Source: CAYMDD01 sp964409675
GTDB taxonomy: Bacteria; Pseudomonadota; Alphaproteobacteria; Rickettsiales; SXRF01
DNA: 5,855 nt
Reading direction: 5' to 3'
NCBI GenBank assembly: GCA_964409675.1
Contig: CAYPEF010000127.1
Span: 1 to 5,855 of the forward strand
In this document: piece after piece, positions 3,817-5,855 of the stretch
How the letters are laid out: each line of letters opens with the position of its first letter
Position numbering within the stretch: the first letter of the stretch is position 1
The notes under the pieces: generated by a model
What the model was told of the DNA's origin: nothing
Database searches by the model: none
What the model saw: the letters and a program-made list of their open reading frames with translations, nothing else
Made by a program: the position numbers and the translations under genes

Positions 3817-5855
3817 ATGCCGAAACTTACCATTGACGGCCAGGAAATCGAAGTCGAAGCCGGCACCACCATCATCCAGGCCTGCGATAGGCTGGGCATT
3901 GAAGTGCCGCGCTTCTGCTACCATGAGCGCCTGAACATCGCCGGCAATTGCCGCATGTGCCTGGTGGAAGTGGCCCCGGGCCCCCCGAAGCCGCAAGCTT
4001 CCTGTGCGCTGCCCTGCGCCGATAACATGGTGGTCAAAACCGATACGCCGATGGTAAAGAAAGCCCGCGACGGGGTAATGGAATTCCTGCTCATCAACCA
4101 CCCGCTGGACTGTCCCATCTGCGACCAGGGCGGCGAGTGCGATTTGCAGGACCAGGCGCTGCTCTACGGCAGTGGCCTCAGCCGCTACCATGAAACCAAG
4201 CGTGCCGTGGAAGATAAATACATGGGCCCGCTGATCAATACCTATATGACCCGCTGCATCCACTGCACGCGCTGCATCCGCTTCTCCGCCGAGATCGCCG
4301 GCGTGCCGGAACTGGGCGCGTATGGGCGCGGCGAGCATATGGAAGTCGGCACCTATGTGGAAAAAGCACTCAGCTCGGAGCTTTCCGGCAATCTGGTCGA
4401 TATCTGCCCGGTAGGGGCGCTGACCTCCCGGCCCTATTCCTTCGTGGCGCGCCCGTGGGAGCTGAAGAAAACCGAATCCATCGACGTGCTGGACGCGGTA
4501 GGCAGCAATATTCGCATCGATAGCCGCGCCGAGGCGGTCCTGCGCGTGCTGCCGCGCGTGCATGAAGATGTGAACGAGGAATGGATTTCCGATAAAACTC
4601 GCCACGCTTGCGACGGCCTGCGCGTCTCGCGGCTGGACCGCCCCTATGTGCGCAATGCCGCCGGCAAGCTCGAAGAAGCCACATGGGAACAGGCTTTTAC
4701 CGCTATCGCCGCGCGCGTGCAGGGCATGCCGGGAGAACGCATGGCCGCCATTGCCGGAAACCTGGCCTGCGCCGAAAGCATGTTCGCCCTGAAAGGATTG
4801 ATGCAGTCGCTCGGTTCGCCCAACCTCGATTGCCGTCAGGAAGGCGCACAGCTGCCTTACGCGGCGCGTGGCGATTACCTTTACAACACCACCATCGCTC
4901 GCACCGAAGAGGCGGACGCGGTGCTGATTATCGGCGCCAATCCGCGCACTGAAGCCGCCATGGTCAATGCCCGCCTGCGCAAGGCGCATCTTCGCAATGG
5001 CATGCGCGCCTTCGTGATCGGCGAGGCGGCCGATTTAAATTATCCGTATGAATATCTGGGCAACGACCCGCGCCTGCTGAACGCCATCGACAGCGGCAAT
5101 CATCCTGTCAGCGATATTCTCCGTGCCGCAAAAAATCCGATGGTCATCATCGGCACCGCTGCCATCTCGCGCCCGGACGGCGCGGAAGTCTTCGCCGCCG
5201 CCAAGTCGATTGCAGAGAAATTCGCCATGCGTGATAGCTGGAACGGCTTCAACGTGCTGCACCACGCTGCCGCCCGCGTCGGTGCGCTGGATCTCGGATT
5301 CGTGCCGGCCAAGGGCGGGCGCGACATCGCCGGCATCGTGCGCGGCGCGCGGGGAGGGGATATTGAATTCCTTTACCTGCTCGGCGTCGATGAAATCGAC
5401 ATGTCGTTGTTCGGAAAAGCCTTTGTGGTCTATCAGGGCCATCACGGCGATGACGGCGCGCACCGCGCCGACGTGGTGCTGCCCGGCGCTGCCTACACTG
5501 AAAAGGACGGCACTTATGTCAATATGGAAGGTCGCGTGCAACTGGCCCGCCGCGCGGTCTTCCCGCCCGGGCAGGCAAAAGAGGACTGGGCGATTCTGCG
5601 CGCGCTTTCCGAGCGGCTGGGCGCAACACTTCCTTTTAATAGCCTGAACGAGCTGCGCGTGAAAATGCATGCCGCATGCCCGCAGCTGGCGCGGATTGAC
5701 GAAATCTCCCCCGCCGCCTGGGCGCAATCCCTGTCGCGCAGCATCACATTCCGCGTCGATGCGCACCCGTTCGAAGCGCTGCTATCAAATTTCTATATGT
5801 CTGACCCCATCAGCCGTGCCTCCAAAACCATGGCCGAATGCACCCGCGTGCAGGC
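3817..5855 (+). CDS. nuoG: NADH-quinone oxidoreductase subunit G (75-kDa type), 3' end outside window
   Basis: 679 residues are visible with no stop, close to the full length of alphaproteobacterial NuoG, so only a short tail is missing. It carries electrons from the NADH module towards the quinone module (Nqo3/NDUFS1 family). Domain order: N-terminal [2Fe-2S] ferredoxin fold (1-78) with N1b ligands C34, C45, C48 and C63; the N5 site H95, C99, C102, C108 (H-x3-C-x2-C-x5-C); the N4 site C147, C150, C153 and C197 in DICPVGAL; then a molybdopterin-oxidoreductase-like domain (about 220-620) that in this family holds no molybdenum cofactor, with conserved VVLPGAAYTEKDGTYVNMEGR at 553-573. The visible end, DPISRAS..MAEC, belongs to the C-terminal domain. 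The C-x2-C-x3-C motif for cluster N7 of E. coli and Thermus is not seen; the region after C197 (RPWELKKTESIDVLDAVGSN) is mitochondrial-like. Starts at ATG 3817, one base after the upstream gene. Confidence 0.97.
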   Translation, partial: MPKLTIDGQEIEVEAGTTIIQACDRLGIEVPRFCYHERLNIAGNCRMCLVEVAPGPPKPQASCALPCADNMVVKTDTPMVKKARDGVMEFLLINHPLDCPICDQGGECDLQDQALLYGSGLSRYHETKRAVEDKYMGPLINTYMTRCIHCTRCIRFSAEIAGVPELGAYGRGEHMEVGTYVEKALSSELSGNLVDICPVGALTSRPYSFVARPWELKKTESIDVLDAVGSNIRIDSRAEAVLRVLPRVHEDVNEEWISDKTRHACDGLRVSRLDRPYVRNAAGKLEEATWEQAFTAIAARVQGMPGERMAAIAGNLACAESMFALKGLMQSLGSPNLDCRQEGAQLPYAARGDYLYNTTIARTEEADAVLIIGANPRTEAAMVNARLRKAHLRNGMRAFVIGEAADLNYPYEYLGNDPRLLNAIDSGNHPVSDILRAAKNPMVIIGTAAISRPDGAEVFAAAKSIAEKFAMRDSWNGFNVLHHAAARVGALDLGFVPAKGGRDIAGIVRGARGGDIEFLYLLGVDEIDMSLFGKAFVVYQGHHGDDGAHRADVVLPGAAYTEKDGTYVNMEGRVQLARRAVFPPGQAKEDWAILRALSERLGATLPFNSLNELRVKMHAACPQLARIDEISPAAWAQSLSRSITFRVDAHPFEALLSNFYMSDPISRASKTMAECTRVQ

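Noticed and set aside
3796..4989. 397-codon open frame on the minus strand opposite nuoG
   Set aside because: It is antisense to strongly conserved nuoG coding sequence with all cluster ligands. The frame is open because GC-rich codons rarely give stops on the opposite strand; the protein is His/Ala/Gly-rich and resembles nothing.
5035..5766. 243-codon open frame on the minus strand opposite the 3' part of nuoG
   Set aside because: Same reason: a composition shadow of nuoG, with no ribosome-binding site or recognisable motif.

Overview
This window is a piece of a nuo operon encoding proton-pumping NADH:quinone oxidoreductase (respiratory complex I). All genes are on the + strand. The order is nuoD (3' end only), an unidentified exported protein, nuoE, nuoF, a small PH-like-domain protein, a small membrane/coiled-coil protein, and nuoG (missing only its last residues). 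The complex I proteins resemble the alphaproteobacterial/mitochondrial branch. NuoE has the short proline-rich C-terminal tail seen in alphaproteobacteria. NuoG has the ligands for N1b, N5 and N4 but no visible N7 ligand motif, and its post-cluster segment reads like mitochondrial NDUFS1. I infer an alphaproteobacterium with a GC-rich genome; genus cannot be judged from this window.

Region by region: 1-518 is the C-terminal part of NuoD, a core subunit of the quinone-binding Q module. 515-1144 overlaps nuoD by four bases (GTGA) and encodes a signal-peptide protein with no recognised family. 1160-1756 (nuoE) and 1777-3066 (nuoF) encode two of the three NADH-oxidising N-module subunits. 3067-3183 is a 117-base spacer with a weak hairpin and a 22-codon lipobox-containing reading frame of doubtful reality. 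3184-3525 encodes a soluble protein resembling the DUF4429/PH-like family. 3534-3815 encodes a one-helix membrane protein with a regular cytoplasmic coiled coil; it is clearly AT-richer than its neighbours. 3817-5855 is nuoG, the third N-module subunit.

Working together: NuoF takes electrons from NADH through FMN and cluster N3, with NuoE carrying N1a. NuoG passes them along N1b, N4 and N5 towards the Q module, to which NuoD belongs. The three extra genes are tightly packed (4-base overlap, 8-base gap, 1-base gap) and so are very probably co-transcribed with complex I. They may be assembly or stability accessories or passengers; the sequence alone does not decide. No promoter, terminator, RNA gene, mobile element or CRISPR array was seen, and no stretch over 300 bases lacks a gene.
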